A DNA stretch of 64,000 nt from Engraulis encrasicolus (taxonomy: Eukaryota; Chordata; Actinopteri; Clupeiformes; Engraulidae). Within the stretch, counting starts at the first letter, position 1. Every line of letters begins with the position of its first letter. Both the position numbers and the translations under genes were made by a program. The notes under the pieces were generated by a model that saw only the letters and a program-made list of their open reading frames with translations, made no database searches and was not told where the DNA came from. Below are positions 46,720-59,900 of the stretch, piece by piece. The DNA is taken from positions 56,803,833 to 56,867,832 of the forward strand of contig NC_085858.1 in the NCBI RefSeq assembly GCF_034702125.1. The letters run 5' to 3'.

Positions 46720-46802
46720 TCCTCTCCATCCTCCACCACACATGCCTTTGGGGCACTTGATCCTCTCCATCCTCCACCACACATGCCTTTGGGGCACTTG
46801 AT
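46720..46802. repeat. Tandem duplication, about 41-bp unit
   Basis: CTCTCCATCCTCCACCACAC followed by ATGCCTTTGGGGCACTTGATC occurs twice. The following region 46820-47170 is the partner of the inverted duplication at 34320-35300. Confidence 0.85.
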
Positions 46803-47244
46803 CACTTATTTCCATTTAGTTGTTGCTCCTCTGGCTGGGACTCCACTATGTTACAATGCCGTTATCTCGGCCTTTCAACAAGCTCTTCCTCTGCCAGCTC
46901 TTTATCTCTCACTGTACTGAGCGTATATCAACCAGGGCTTGTCTATCAGCCATGAGGCTGACCGAGATCCCATCAGTGCCCCAGGTCGAGCGCACGCACG
47001 CACGCACACGCACACGCGCACAGACACACACAGCACAGCACAGAGATAGCAGGTAAGAGGGAGACAGAGTTCGCCTTGGAGGACAGGGTGACTATCTAAA
47101 GACTAAAGGTAATGGATGTTTGTTTGGGATAAAATAAAGTGAAACAGTCCAACTCCACACAGGCAGAGGAGCTCAGGGGAATACACACCTGCCAAAGAGG
47201 TGGCCTTACCAGCCATACTGCCAAAGAGGTGGCCTTACCAGCCA

Positions 47245-47395
47245 CACTGCCAAAGAAAGACAACAGAGAGAGAAAGAGAGAGAGGAACAGAGAGAGAGAG
47301 AGAGAGAGAGAGATACCGTGCAGAGGGAGAAAGAGAGAGAGAAGGAGTGCAAGAGAGATACTGTATACCGTACAGAGAGAGAGAGTAGTCTACTT
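47245..47395. repeat. GA-rich microsatellite
   Basis: GAGA-rich tract preceded by two copies of CTGCCAAAGAGGTGGCCTTA (about 47188-47250). Confidence 0.9.
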
Positions 47396-47459
47396 TTTTG
47401 TGGTGGCTATACTGTATATTTGAGCATTTTTTGAAGTGGGTATACTGTAAATATTTGTA

Positions 47460-47537
47460 CTCACAAACTGCGTCTCATTATTTATTTATATTACCACCAT
47501 GTCCAATATAAATAAATAATGAGACGCAGTTTGTGAG
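47460..47537. repeat. Perfect 33-bp hairpin
   Basis: Arms 47460-47492 and 47505-47537 are exact reverse complements around a 12-base loop (ACCACCATGTCC). Direct copies of TACTGTAAATATTTGT lie at about 47442 and 47627, enclosing the hairpin. Confidence 0.85.
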
Positions 47538-47978
47538 TGCGGATTTTTCTTCCTTAAGTTGACGCTTTTTATCTCGCACCCAAAGACTTTCGTTTTTCCA
47601 AGAAGTTGAGCGCGTCCTCTGCCAATACTGTAAATATTTGTGCCATTCTAAATAATGGATCAATCAATTTTAAGTGGGTGTACTGAAATTTTGAAGTGGG
47701 TATACTCTGTATACCCACGTTCTATGTAGACTACATTACTGGGGCGTATGTACGGTACCAGTGTCTCCAAACATAGGATTCCTATCTTACAGAACTGTAC
47801 CTAGGATTGGTCAGCTCTATAATGACATCATTCCCCCCCCCCCCTGAACCTGCCTATGAATGTACACATCAGTCCTCTCAGGGTGGCATGAAAGGTAAAC
47901 AAAAGTGTCCAAAAGGTGCGGGACGAGAGAGCAGGAGAATGCGGCGGGCGTCCGTTGTGTCTTCTGGTCTCCTCTTAA

Positions 47979-48341
47979 AGGGACACTGTGTGAGATTTTT
48001 AGTTGTTTATTTCCAGAATTCATGCTACCCATACATTAATATTACCCTTTTCATGAATACTTACCATCAGCATCAAATTTTAAGTATTCATTATGACAGG
48101 AAAAAAATGCATTTTTCATACACGAAAAGGGGCATCTTCTGCATGGTCCGCCATTTTGAATTTCCAGAAATAGCCATTTTTTTATCGGCAAAATGACTGT
48201 ACTTAGGCCATACTACAAAATTATTAGTTTATTACTCAGTAAACTTTCATGAAAAGATCAAATTTGGCAATTAGGCAACATAGTTTCAATAAGCAGCATA
48301 TTTGCAGTACCTTTTTTGACCATTTCCTGCACAGTGTACCT
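47979..48341. mobile_element. TTAA-type MITE, 363 bp
   Basis: Flanked by TTAA at 47975-47978 and 48342-48345. Ends are AGGGACACTGTGTGAG and complement AGGTACACTGTGCAGG. The interior shares GGTCCGCCATTTTGAA with the copies at 41435-41705 and 60815-61174. TTAA duplication fits Kolobok or piggyBac families. Confidence 0.8.
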
Positions 48342-48377
48342 TTAATGCCAGTCAGTCAAGGCCAACATGAGCAGTAC

Positions 48378-50025
48378 CTGGGCGCAGGTAACCTGGACAC
48401 CTGCCCTGTGCTGTAACCTGGACACCTGCCCTGTAACCTGGACACCTGCCCTGTGCTGTAACCTGGACACCTGCCCTGTAACCTGGACACCTGCCCTGTA
48501 ACCTGGACACCTGCCCTGTAACCTGGACACCTGCCCTGTAACCTGTAACCTGTAACCTGGACACCTGCCCTGTGCCTGTAACCTGGACACCTGCAACCTG
48601 TAACCTGTAACCTGTAACCTGGACACCTGCCCTGTGCCTGTAACCTGGACACCTGCCCTGTGCTGTAACCTGTAACCTGGACACCTGCCCTGTAACCTGG
48701 ACACCTGCCCTGTAACCTGGACACCTGCCCTGTAACCTGGACACCTGCCCTGTAACCTGGACACCTGTCCTGTAACCTGGACACCTGTAACCTGGACACC
48801 TGGCCTGTGCTGTAACCTGGACACCTGCCCTGTAACCTGTAACCTGGACACCTGCCCTGTAACCTGGACACCTGCCCTGTAACCTGGACACCTGCCCTGT
48901 GCTGTAACCTGGACACCTGCCCTGTAACCTGTAACCTGGACACCTGCCCTGTAACCTGGACACCTGCCCTGTAACCTGGACACCTGCCCTGTAACCTGGA
49001 CACCTGCCCTGTAACCTGGACACCTGTCCTGTAACCTGGACACCTGCGTTGTGCCTGTAACCTGTAACCTGGACACCTGCGCTGTAACCTGTAACCTGTA
49101 ACCTGGACACCTGCCCTGTAACCTGGACACCTGCCCTGTAACCTGGACACCTGCCCTGTAACCTGGACACCTGTCCTGTAACCTGGACACCTGCCCTGTA
49201 ACCTGGACACCTGCCCTGTGCTGTAACCTGGACACCTGCCCTGTAACCTGGACACCTGCCCTGTAACCTGGACACCTGCCCTGTGCTGTAACCTGGACAC
49301 CTGCCCTGTAACCTGGACACCTGCCCTGTGCTGTAACCTGGACACCTGCCCTGTAACCTGGACACCTGCCCTGTAACCTGGACACCTGCCCTGTGCTGTA
49401 ACCTGGACACCTGCCCTGTAACCTGTAACCTGGACACCTGCCCTGTAACCTGGACACCTGCCCTGTGCTGTAACCTGGACACCTGCCCTGTAACCTGGAC
49501 ACCTGCCCTGTAACCTGGACACCTGCCCTGTAACCTGTAACCTGGACACCTGCCCTGTAACCTGGACACCTGCGCTGTGCTGTAACCTGGACACCTGCGT
49601 TGTGCCTGTAACCTGGACACCTGCCCTGTAACCTGTAACCTGGACACCTGCCCTGTGCCTGTAACCTGGACACCTGCCCTGTGCTGTAACCTGGACACCT
49701 GCCCTGTAACCTGGACACCTGCCCTGTAACCTGGACACCTGCCCTGTGCTGTAACCTGGACACCTGCCCTGTAACCTGGACACCTGGCCTGTGCTGTAAC
49801 CTGGATACCTGCCCTGTAACCTGTAACCTGGACACCTGCCCTGTAACCTGGACACCTGCGCTGTGCTGTAACCTGGACACCTGCCGCACTGTAACCTGGA
49901 CACCTGCCCTGTAACCTGGACACCTGCCCTGTAACCTGGACACCTGCCCTGTAACCTGGACACCTGCCCTGCACTGTAACCTGGACACCTGAGTTGTGCT
50001 GTAACCTGGACACCTGTGCTGCACC
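48378..50025. repeat. 20-bp minisatellite, about 1.65 kb
   Basis: About 80 units of CTGTAACCTGGACACCTGCC with inserted CTGTG, CTGTAAC and GCCTG variants. Because the unit is 20 bp and lacks stops on the minus strand, all three minus frames stay open for hundreds of codons, reading a repeated GRCPGYRAGVQVTGQVSRLQ peptide. No start context, splice signal or homology suggests a real protein. Confidence 0.97.
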
Positions 50026-50029
50026 TGTG

Positions 50030-50757
50030 GGTTAATGAGTAATGGGTAGGGAGCAGCCCCATTGGTCCGTAACAACACAGACACAAACACACTGGGTAGT
50101 ATGTCCGAGTAGGGCATGCATGATGGAAAAATACAAGATGATGATGACTTAACTTCAAATCTGCAATCTGTATGCTGGCACAGATAGCCTACTGTACATT
50201 GGCTGAAAGAGTGGAAATGTACTCGGAGGTGTTGTGTATGTGACAAATCAATGGGTGCAGTCTTAAAGGGACACAAGGAAGTATTAAAAGGTTGATTAAT
50301 TGCTGTCCTGAGTAAGCTGATGCTTAAATGAGTCATTAGTAGGTGAATGGTGACTCTCCCAACCACTTTCTCGGTCCGCTGTCAGAATTCAGATGCAGTG
50401 ATGTAACTTTTGGCTGACGGAGTCGAGCGAGCGCCGCTGGAAAAGACGTCTCATAACAAAAACTGACATCACGTGCTGCTGGAGACATTCACATTAGCAA
50501 CGACTGTTGGTACTCTGGGGTGAAAAACATTTACACCCCGAATGGACTTTAACAGCATTTTCTCCCTGATTGCTTAGATTTTGAGACCTTTGAGGCATTC
50601 TGCGGTCAACACTCAAACTCACGCAAACTGCAGAGGGCGACTCAAAGGTTTGAAGACAACATAGTTTCACAGGAAAAAAAACAATGTGTGATTTAAAAAC
50701 AATGATGCCAAGATTAAAGTAGAGCTTTCCTGTAAATGAGTACAGATTTAAGATTTG
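50030..50757. other. No gene seen
   Basis: Unique-looking AT-rich sequence after the minisatellite; no supported exon on either strand. Confidence 0.5.
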
Positions 50758-51070
50758 AAACTACACGACTATCGGCCCGATTCTTGTCTGAAAACCCCCG
50801 TTCCGACAATCGATGGAACGTTACCCCCCAGGACCATTACAAGCGATTGTCGGGCTAGATCTCCTCATCGGCTCAAAGAGTCATCGATCGCAAATCGTAG
50901 ATATCAAACACTGTTTTATATTTACGACTCGAAATAGAACGTTGGGCATTGTCTCGGTGTTGACGATCAGAGATAAGATTGACAGTTGATAATCTTGTTA
51001 AAGATTCTCTTCATGTGTGCGGCACAGCCCGACGTCAAAATCAGACACAAAATCGGGAGTCGTGTAGTTT
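50758..51070. mobile_element. MITE with AAACTACACGACT ends
   Basis: Left AAACTACACGACTATCGG and right complement AAACTACACGACTCCCGA, each followed by ATT-TGTCTGA-like sequence, bound about 313 bp. No clear target duplication. Non-coding. Confidence 0.6.
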
Positions 51071-51179
51071 GAGCCTGGCTTTAGAGGTCACATGAGGTTC
51101 TTTAACACAGTGAGACCTATGTGCCAAGCAACACCTTTATTATCTTAGTTCTTAGAGGATGGCAGCACTGAACTCTGCA

Positions 51180-51335
51180 CACATTACATTACATTTAACT
51201 GACACTTTTTATCTAAAGCGACTTACAGTTATTTACAGAGTATTGGTTACAGTCCCTGAAGCAGTCTGGGGTTAGGTGGTGCCTTGCTCAAGGACACCTC
51301 AGCCATGGAGTCTGGTAGGGATTGTTAAGGATGGG
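51180..51335 (-). mobile_element. SINE body fragment
   Basis: Shares ATTGGTTACAGTCCCTGAAG and TGCCTTGCTCAAGGACACCT with the SINE copies at 25960-26185 and 28340-28500. The tRNA-like head is replaced by the hairpin at 51340. Confidence 0.55.
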
Positions 51336-51339
51336 GATT

Positions 51340-51473
51340 GAAGATACCGCACACTCTTGTCCATCGTGCTGCAATTTATTAAGAAAACAACAAACTTGAG
51401 AAAGGCCATATGGACCGAAATGTTGTTTTCTTAATAAATTGCAGCACGATGGACAAGAGTGTGCGGTATCTTC
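51340..51473. repeat. Perfect 53-bp hairpin
   Basis: Arms 51340-51392 and 51421-51473 are exact reverse complements with a 28-base spacer containing GAAAGGCC and GGACCGAAAT. It could be a fold-back retroelement end. The region 51475-52900 shows no gene. Confidence 0.85.
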
Positions 51474-52904
51474 TTCTCAAAAACTGATCTACCCGCTACC
51501 TGCACCTCGAAACCTCTGGTGTGCGTTGGTTTCCTTCTTCAAAGGATGGGGATTGAACCTGCAATCCTGTGATCTGCAGGCTTCGTGAGAAAGTAGATAA
51601 ACCACTGCGCTTGGCACGTTGCTATGGGCACCACTTCCTAATCTAGTGAGATGTGCCTCTATCGGAGGCATGTAAGGACGCACGCAGAACATTGGGGTGA
51701 CTTCACAACCAAATGCAATAGAATTGACGACTGGGTTTTGGACTTGACAACCAGATGCGATAGAATTAGTAAAGGGGTCTTGACAAGACAACCAGATGCG
51801 ATAGAACTAACGATGCGGTCTTGACTAGAAAGTTAGAAAAGAAGCTACTTAGACGCCCGCACGACATCATAGGTGTCCTGCTACCGGGGAATAAAGGACA
51901 CCTGCTCAGCCAATCAGAAGACGTTCCGTCTGCTCACCGGGTGATAATAGGTTCTGTTCAGCATAAATATAAAAGGCTAAATAAATATGGTTTGTTTGAT
52001 TATTTATTTGCAACCTTCCCTATTCAGAGACAATACAGACCCAGGGGGAAACCCAGGGGGAACCCCTAACGTGATGTCATCATCGCATTCTATTCAAGAA
52101 TTCTGGTTAACCTGCAACCCCACCTTTAATCACATGGTCACGGCTGGCTGCCCAATAAATCAATCAAATCTAACAAATACTCTTGTCTCTGAAGACAAAG
52201 CATGTTATACTTCATTGTCAAGGCAGGATTTTGGCCAATCTATCAAGTGCCCCACCTACATCTTAAAGTCCAATATAAACGACACAGAAAAGGCCAAAAG
52301 ACAGACAGACAGGGGTAACGAGACCGAGACTTCAAACTGGTAAGAAAAGGTTTTACTGGGTATATACATACTTCATTATTGTTGAGTATTTGGTTGTTGT
52401 GTTTATTTTTTAAAAATATATCCAGATTGCCCTCCACATCTAAGGGAGGCTACTTATTACCTTGACATGGGTAAACAGGCCGGTGTGTTCTTCTGAGGTC
52501 TGTTTATTGATGCTTTGTACAGTAGGCCTACTGTACATACAGACAGTCCGGGCAGCAGACAGCCTTACCTGGATCCAGGAGCACACAGGACCTGATATTG
52601 GTCAAATAGAGCTACTCTAAACAAAGAGAAGGTGAAATTGAGGGTGTCATTCATTTTATTGCAATGACTTGAAATTAAAACTTGATTAATTGCCATTGAT
52701 ATTTTTCATTAATTAATCAAAAGGGATTTCATTCGTCTTCATCGATATTATAGATAAAGGGTGCAGATACAATGCAATTGCAAAATACTCCTCTATGTAT
52801 CTAGTGTTAAAAAAACAGAGAAGTTACACTGTTTCTATTGTAATGTAGTAAATGGAGCTTCTAAGGGGCCACAGATCGAGGCAGTCCATAAAACAAGAAA
52901 TCAC

Positions 52905-53195
52905 TTTGGAAAGAGGGCCCTCGCTTGCTTCACTACACAGCAGTGTTACCTAGAGAGCTCTCGCTCGCTTCACTACACAGCAGTGTTACCTCAATAGTGT
53001 TCCCTCGCTCGCTTCACTACACAGCAGTGTTACCTCAATAGTGTTCCCTCGCTCGCTTCACTACACAGCAGTGTTACCTCAATAGTGTTCCCTCGCTCGC
53101 TTCACTACACAGCAGTGTTACCTCAATAGTGTTCCCTCGCTCACTTCACTACACAGCAGTGTTAACTCAATAGAGGGCCCTCGCTCGCTTCACTA
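52905..53195. repeat. 44-bp minisatellite
   Basis: About six copies of CTCGCTCGCTTCACTACACA followed by GCAGTGTTACCTCAATAGTGTTCC. No gene from 53196 to 53650. Confidence 0.95.
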
Positions 53196-53654
53196 AGCCC
53201 CAGCCACTAAAACTGTGCACTCGCTGATATTAAGACGCGCCCACTTTCTGTATCTCTGTATCTCTTATTCTGTTTATAATTTGCTTTGTTCATTGCTGGT
53301 GTTAATTCTACTGTTTTTTTATTGTTAGAGCATTTTGAGATACATCTTATGTAAGAAGATGTGCTTTACAAATAAAATTATTGTTATTATTAATACTACT
53401 ATTAATTATGTAATTAAGTATGAGCACAATTTAGGAAAGTGTGGACCTGATTTATAAAATGTGTCAAGGTTCAAGGTTCAAATGTGTCAACAATCATGAT
53501 TTATTTGCATTCAAAATGACGTGAGCACATTTTAGAAATTGTGGACACACTGTATTAAAATGTACTCATGATATATAATATAATATAGTGTATATAATAT
53601 AATAGGCCTATGTATAATGTGGTGTATGTCTATTGCTGTATTTTCTTTAAGTCT

Positions 53655-53870
53655 GCCACAGTGTTCTACCCTGAGCATGATGGTTCTGTGTCTGTGTTCT
53701 GCTAACCTGAGCATGGTTCTGTGTCTGTGTTCTGCTAACCTGAGCATGGTTCTGTGTCTGTGTTCTGCTAACCTGAGCATGATTCTGTTTCTCTGTCTGG
53801 CTACCATGAGCATGGTTCTGTGTCTTGTGTTCTGCTAACCTGAGCATGGTTCTGTGTCTATGTCTGTGTC
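53655..53870. repeat. 33-bp minisatellite near the tectorin-like promoter
   Basis: Five to six copies of GTTCTGCTAACCTGAGCATG followed by GTTCTGTGTCTGT, ending about 90 bp upstream of the start codon of the plus-strand tectorin-like gene. Confidence 0.9.
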
Positions 53871-53889
53871 TGTGATGGTGCAGTGCTGT

Positions 53890-53897
53890 GTATATAT
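53890..53897 (+). promoter_or_regulatory. Candidate TATA box of the plus-strand tectorin-like gene
   Basis: GTATATATC at 53890-53898 lies about 60 bp upstream of the signal-peptide ATG (53957), leaving room for a short leader. Based on sequence and position only. Confidence 0.4.
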
Positions 53898-53956
53898 CAG
53901 GAGCTGAGGAGTGTCCCAAGTCCTGCTTGTGATAGAGATCTGGTGCAGCAGTCACC

Positions 53957-56900
53957 ATGACCTCCACCGTGTCTCTGTGTGTGCTGGCCACAGCGCTGAT
54001 GATGATGATGGGTAAGACCTTCATAAACTGGTTAAGCCAGATTCCTACACACTCACACACACACACATGCACAAACCCACACACACAGATGCAATTGGCA
54101 GAAGCCCAAGATATGATATTGTTTTCTCCCTTTTTTGGAACTTTTCCCAACAATGAAGAATCTTTGGCTTAAAGGGCATGACTGCTTTTTTACAGTTGGT
54201 TTTAAAGCTAGCAAGTGATGTAGGCCTACTAGGTGGTACAGGCCACTGAGAAATTGATGTCCCCAGTGTGCACCTAAGTGGCTAGAAAGCCAAACACTCA
54301 GGCAGTAGGCCCAACACTCAGGCAGTAGGTCAGGCAGTCTCTTTCTTTTCGTATACCACTGATTCTTGAGAAAGCGGCTAAAACATGTCTGCAATAAACT
54401 GCCAATTCTGTTGAAAATAAACTACATTTTCATGAACAAAATGAATCCAGGTAAAGACACAGGGGTCTGTTACATAAATGTACAGTCGTTTGAAATATTT
54501 AAGTGTAATTTTATTACTTTTCATGGCTATAAACCTGCCCACACCCTGTAAAAACAGCTGTCCCTAGGACAGACATCATCATTTCAATTGACTTAAAATG
54601 TAAAAATCACTGATATTATTGAATAATATCACCATGATGTGAAAGTCCATATTGAAGTGGTTCTGCAGATATGCACATAGTGCGTGTAAAGCAATATTTA
54701 CTACTATTTTCTGATTGCTCAAAGTGTGTCCAGCATATTAGTCACCACCGTCAGATTTTTAAAAAAAGACAATAAAATCAGGTATGCGCAAGGTCATTGT
54801 CATTACTTAGGACCCCTTTTCAAACCTTTAGATCTACTGAGTACTTCACCATCACTGAAGCTCCTGTAAGTTTACTAATTTCTCCTCAATTTGATAATTT
54901 GTTTGGACACTGGTACTGTCCCAACCATAAACTGTCAACACCGTCGGGGGTTTTAATAGTATTATTGTTACATTAATGTTAATTATATATACTTTTTCAG
55001 AAGCGTCATGAAGCCCCTAAGAAACAGAGCGAAAACGAAGTGGCTAATGTGAGCAAAAAATGCACAATATGTAAAAGAGTGTTTTTTTGTCTCACACCGT
55101 CAGATGTCACCACCGTCAGATTTTGTTCCGCTCATCATCTTGTTCCATATTTTTACTAAATTGTGCTCTTTAATGAAACATTACCAGACATGCTAGTAAT
55201 AATTGTGACCCAAACTTATACTCCAGCCTCCACTGAGGTGCATTTGGAGGGTTTTTTGTCACAAAACCTGACGGTGGTGACATCTGATGTAGTTCACAAA
55301 AAAGCATGTGTTTTACATGTTTTTGACAAGTTTTAAGAATATGCTTCCAATAAGTATCTACAATTATGTTAAATTGTAAAAGTAATTCACTTAAATACAG
55401 TAAACTTATTTTTTTACTTCTAATTCTGTCTGACGCTGGTGACAAAACCAAGAAAGAGCCCATTTTATGAAAAATGTAAAACATGGGGAGCTTGTCCAAT
55501 ACATTCACTGCACAGCCCAGACGTTCATCTATGATAATACACCTCTATATTTTGGATTTGAACAACTTAAAACCTGTTTATGCCACATTTTCAATAATCA
55601 AGGCCTACTTCCTAGAGTATCTAACAAATGAAGAAAAAACACATGCACAAACATACTGTGCACACACAAAAATAAAGTGTTTATGCTAGATGTCATTGAC
55701 TTGAGAGGGCTATTTATTTTGCTAAATGTAGGTAATAATTAGGTCACTTTCACCACCTTCAGATTACTGTCACCACCGTCAGTTCTTAAGTCACCACCGT
55801 AAGAAGGAGTTTTGGACATTTTAAATGAATGTGCTTACAAAATTTTCCTTTGTAGTTGTTGAATTATCAAAGTAATAGCAAATTTAAGCCTACACGAATA
55901 TTTGTGAAATTACAAAAAAATGTTTGATCTATTTAGCCATTAAGTAAGCATTGTCTGACAGCACATATTTTTAAATTAGAACACATGAAGCAGTATTAAA
56001 ATAGAATGAAAGTGAATTTTCAACATTTAAAGGCGTATCTGTGAACCAAAAAACACACACAATCACTTAAAAACTCCAGATACATATGCATCCAAATCAA
56101 TACACTTTTTATTGCTTTTAATTGTGTCTGACGGTGTTGACAAAAAACAAGGTATGATCGGAGAAAAACCTGATTTCTGAAAAAAAATGGAAAATGGGGA
56201 GATTGGCCTTGTGCATTTCTGAAAAGCCAAGACCTTTGTCTACGAGGATATACCATATTATTTTGTAATTCACTTTGTTTTTTTCTTTCAAGATTACAAC
56301 CTGTTTTAGCCACTTTCTCAAGAATCAGTGATACAGTTGTGAAACTACAAGTAAAATGTGGTGTTATATGGGGTAAATAATACATATTTCATAAGTATCT
56401 CCAGCTAACTTTACTGTATCTTTTTCCAGGTTTTGTACTGAAAAAAATCTGTATGTTACCATAATATTCTGCCACCATTCGTTAGGGCTTGTTAAATACT
56501 TCACCTAGTTTTAATGGCTCTTTAATGGTTGACTTAGGGATATGCTACAACAGTAGACAAACAAACTTCATACATGTTAACTTAACTAGGCCCAACTCTG
56601 GGGCTGTAATAGTCAACATAGAGGGATATGCTACAACCATGCAGCCCTGAGAAATCCAACGTTTTGAATGGGGTCTAATGGACTGATAATACCTATTTCA
56701 CACATATGCGGTACGTCAGAATTTATGATAACCTAGGGTGTGATGGCAGACTTCATTTGGCAAGCAATTTATGAGCTGCATGTAAAAGTACGTAATGATT
56801 TGGACTGCAAAAGAGAAGTCGCATGTCTGACAGGCTGCCACGTGCAGACACCACAGTGCAGCCGTAGGGTTGGCAGCACGCCAGTTCAAGTCAAATATGT

Positions 56901-59900
56901 GAGGAGTACAATGTAGTCTATTACCTAGTCTCACACATAACTAAAAATAACTTTTATTGATTGCCAAAAAATGATCTTCCAACAACAATCCAAATCTTTA
57001 CAATTCCCTGCTACCATGTGAAATTCAGAGCTCATGTCAAACGGAATCAGGATTTAGCTTGACTCGCTCCATTCACTTCCATTCAAAATTTTGGCAAATT
57101 GTGATCTATGGTCCAAGTGGAGGGACATGACGTAGGCACCCCATTCACAATGACACCTAATACCTGTTGACATAATCTAGGCTCTAGTCTGGGACTGGAC
57201 CCTTGCCAAGACTACACTGAGCTGGATGATGCGTGGAGGGCTGCCAACAACACCATACATGACAACGCCGCCATCGTGAAGTGTGACCAGCACATCAGCT
57301 GGCAAGGCTGGTACCGCATGTACTACGGAGGGACCGATGCCCACATGCCAGAGTACTGCGTGAGGATGAACCGCTGTGGTACCCATGCTCCTCTCTGGAT
57401 CAACGGGACCCACCCCCGAGTCGGCGAGGGGATTGTGACCCGTCAGGTCTGTGGCCACTGGAAGTGGGGAGCACCCAACGAAGACGACTGCTGCAAGTTT
57501 TCAAACCCACCTGTTCGGATCAAAGCCTGTCCTGGAAATTACTATGTGTATGAGTTTACGGCACCAACACAATGCTCTGTGGCTTACTGTACAGGTGAGT
57601 GGGAGAGATTAAACATAAGAGTGTATTAATGACAGTAAAGATTGATTATAGTACCATACTAGTGATCAGTCTAAATCAGTGATTCTCAAAGTGTGGTCCG
57701 GGGACCACTAGTGGTCCGCGACAGAGCTCAGGTGGTCCGCGAGGGGATTTCTAATTTTCCAAGATAAGCTAGCAGTAGGCTATATTTGTAATATTTGTAA
57801 TATTTTCATGTTTTCAACACAATAAGACAGGCTTATAATGTGAATAAAAAGTAAGTGATCTGCATAAAAATTAGCAGTGTCAAATTAACATCCATCAACT
57901 GCCAATTCAGATGACAGGTGGTCCCCGATAATTTTTGAGGGGGACAAAGTGGGCCTCGGTCTGAAAAAGTTTGAGAGACATTGGTCTAAATAGATCCATT
58001 TGGGTTTTACAGATGTTGGAGACATTGCATTAAACATGATTGCGCCACAACCAACTGTTGGACCAACACTACATCCAACGAGTTACCCTTCAAGTAAGTG
58101 GTTTGTTTCCCTTATATTTCATTTTGATATTCCTACCTCTGTGACTTTGTTCTAGTCTGTATGCCGCTCATGTCAAAAATTAATGAAACAACCATCATCC
58201 GCAATGCATTTTGAGCGTTAACCGCCATTGAAGTGAAAATGCGTGATTCAAATTGAGTTTGACCCGATTTTCCTCCCACAATCAATCTTGTTTTTTGGCC
58301 CTGAATTTTCGTCCACTATCAATCTTATTTTTTCTACTATCCATGATCTGTACAAGACGACACACATGATGTATTTTTCCAATTTCTCCAGGTGCCCATT
58401 TTTACCCATTTGGTCAAGGGGATTCCGACATCAGTCGAAATGATGATGGTTTGAGTACAGTCGCCATTGCACAAACATTTCTCTATTTCAAGCAGACAAT
58501 ATCCACGATACACGTAAGTCAATATTGTCTGGTTTTCATTACAGCTCAGATTAAGTATTGCGTAAAATATAGCACTGATTATTGAGAATGTGGCTAAAAC
58601 AGGTTTTAATTTTGAAAGAAAAAAAGTTGTTCAAGTCCAACATATAGCTGTATATTGTAAACTTTTTTCATAAAGTAGGCCATTACTTGTTTTTGTCCAC
58701 ATCGTCAGACACAACTAGAAGTAAAAAACATGTTTTTTTGTATTAAAGTGAATAATTATGTTAAATCATCTGCAGGTTAGCAGCAATGGATTCCTCACAT
58801 TTGAGAATGCATGGACAGGATGGAGTCCATATAAATTTCCTGCATATGCTCACCGCAACATCATTGCACCCCTCTGGACTGACATTGATAACTCGCGCAG
58901 AGGCACCATATCCTACCGCGAGTACACCAGTGGCAGTGTCCTGCAGCAAGCCACCACAGACATCAACCAATACTTCCCTGATATTAACTTCTCCGCTAGC
59001 TGGGTCTTCGTTGCTACATGGGACAAAGTGGAATACTACGAACACTCCGGAACGGTAAATATGCCTTTTTCATTTTTATCTTTATCTTTTCCATTTTTTA
59101 TTTCTTTTTGTGATCATTTAACCGCAACTACAAAATGTGACAACAGACTTTTTTTTTTAAACAAGAGTAATGTTCAGGTATTTTAAAAGGAGAGCAAACT
59201 TGATGCTGAAAGTAGAGTGTGTCATTTTTTTAGAGGATCATTTCCAGAATTCATGCTGCTCATTCACAAATATTTACCGGCAATTTCCAAATTTTCATTA
59301 TGACTTGGTAACGTAAACTTACCATATATGACTAGGTGGATTAAATCTGTGAGCGGGCAACAAAAATGTTAGAAGTAAACTACTAAACAATGGGCTCATA
59401 AAGGACAAGACTGGGGTGCATTTCTCGAAACCATAGTTGCTAACTTCATTAACTACTTTGTCGTTTTCAGTGCAATTTCCTATTGGCAACTACCCAAGTT
59501 GCTAAATAGCTAACAACTACAATTTCGAGAAATGCACACCTGTTTTGTTTTGGACCTTTGGAACATGGACCTTAATTATGCTATTAAACACCTTCATCTA
59601 ATAACATCATGTTTTAGTACTTGAGTCCTGAATTGTCATCTCCTTGTCATTGCAGGAAACATCATTTCAGGTCGTGCTGATCGCAGGGGGTCAACGCTCA
59701 TTTGCACTAATGAATTACGGAGCACTGGCCTCAACGCGTCATCATGTGCAGGTGGGGGGACCACAATGAAATATTCATATCCAGGAGGCCCAGACTGTGC
59801 AGTACTGTACACAGTAATGAAAAAGGGCCTTAAAATCCATTATTAATGATATTCTCTTTGTTATTAACTCATGTATTTGTTCTTTCTTGGATTTCAGGCT

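Noticed and set aside
48342..50366. Minus-strand open frame of 674 codons and two overlapping ones of 600 and 553 codons
   Set aside because: Entirely the 20-bp minisatellite; no non-repetitive domain, splice signal or start context.
57177..57458. Minus-strand 93-codon frame
   Set aside because: Antisense shadow of the D8C exon.
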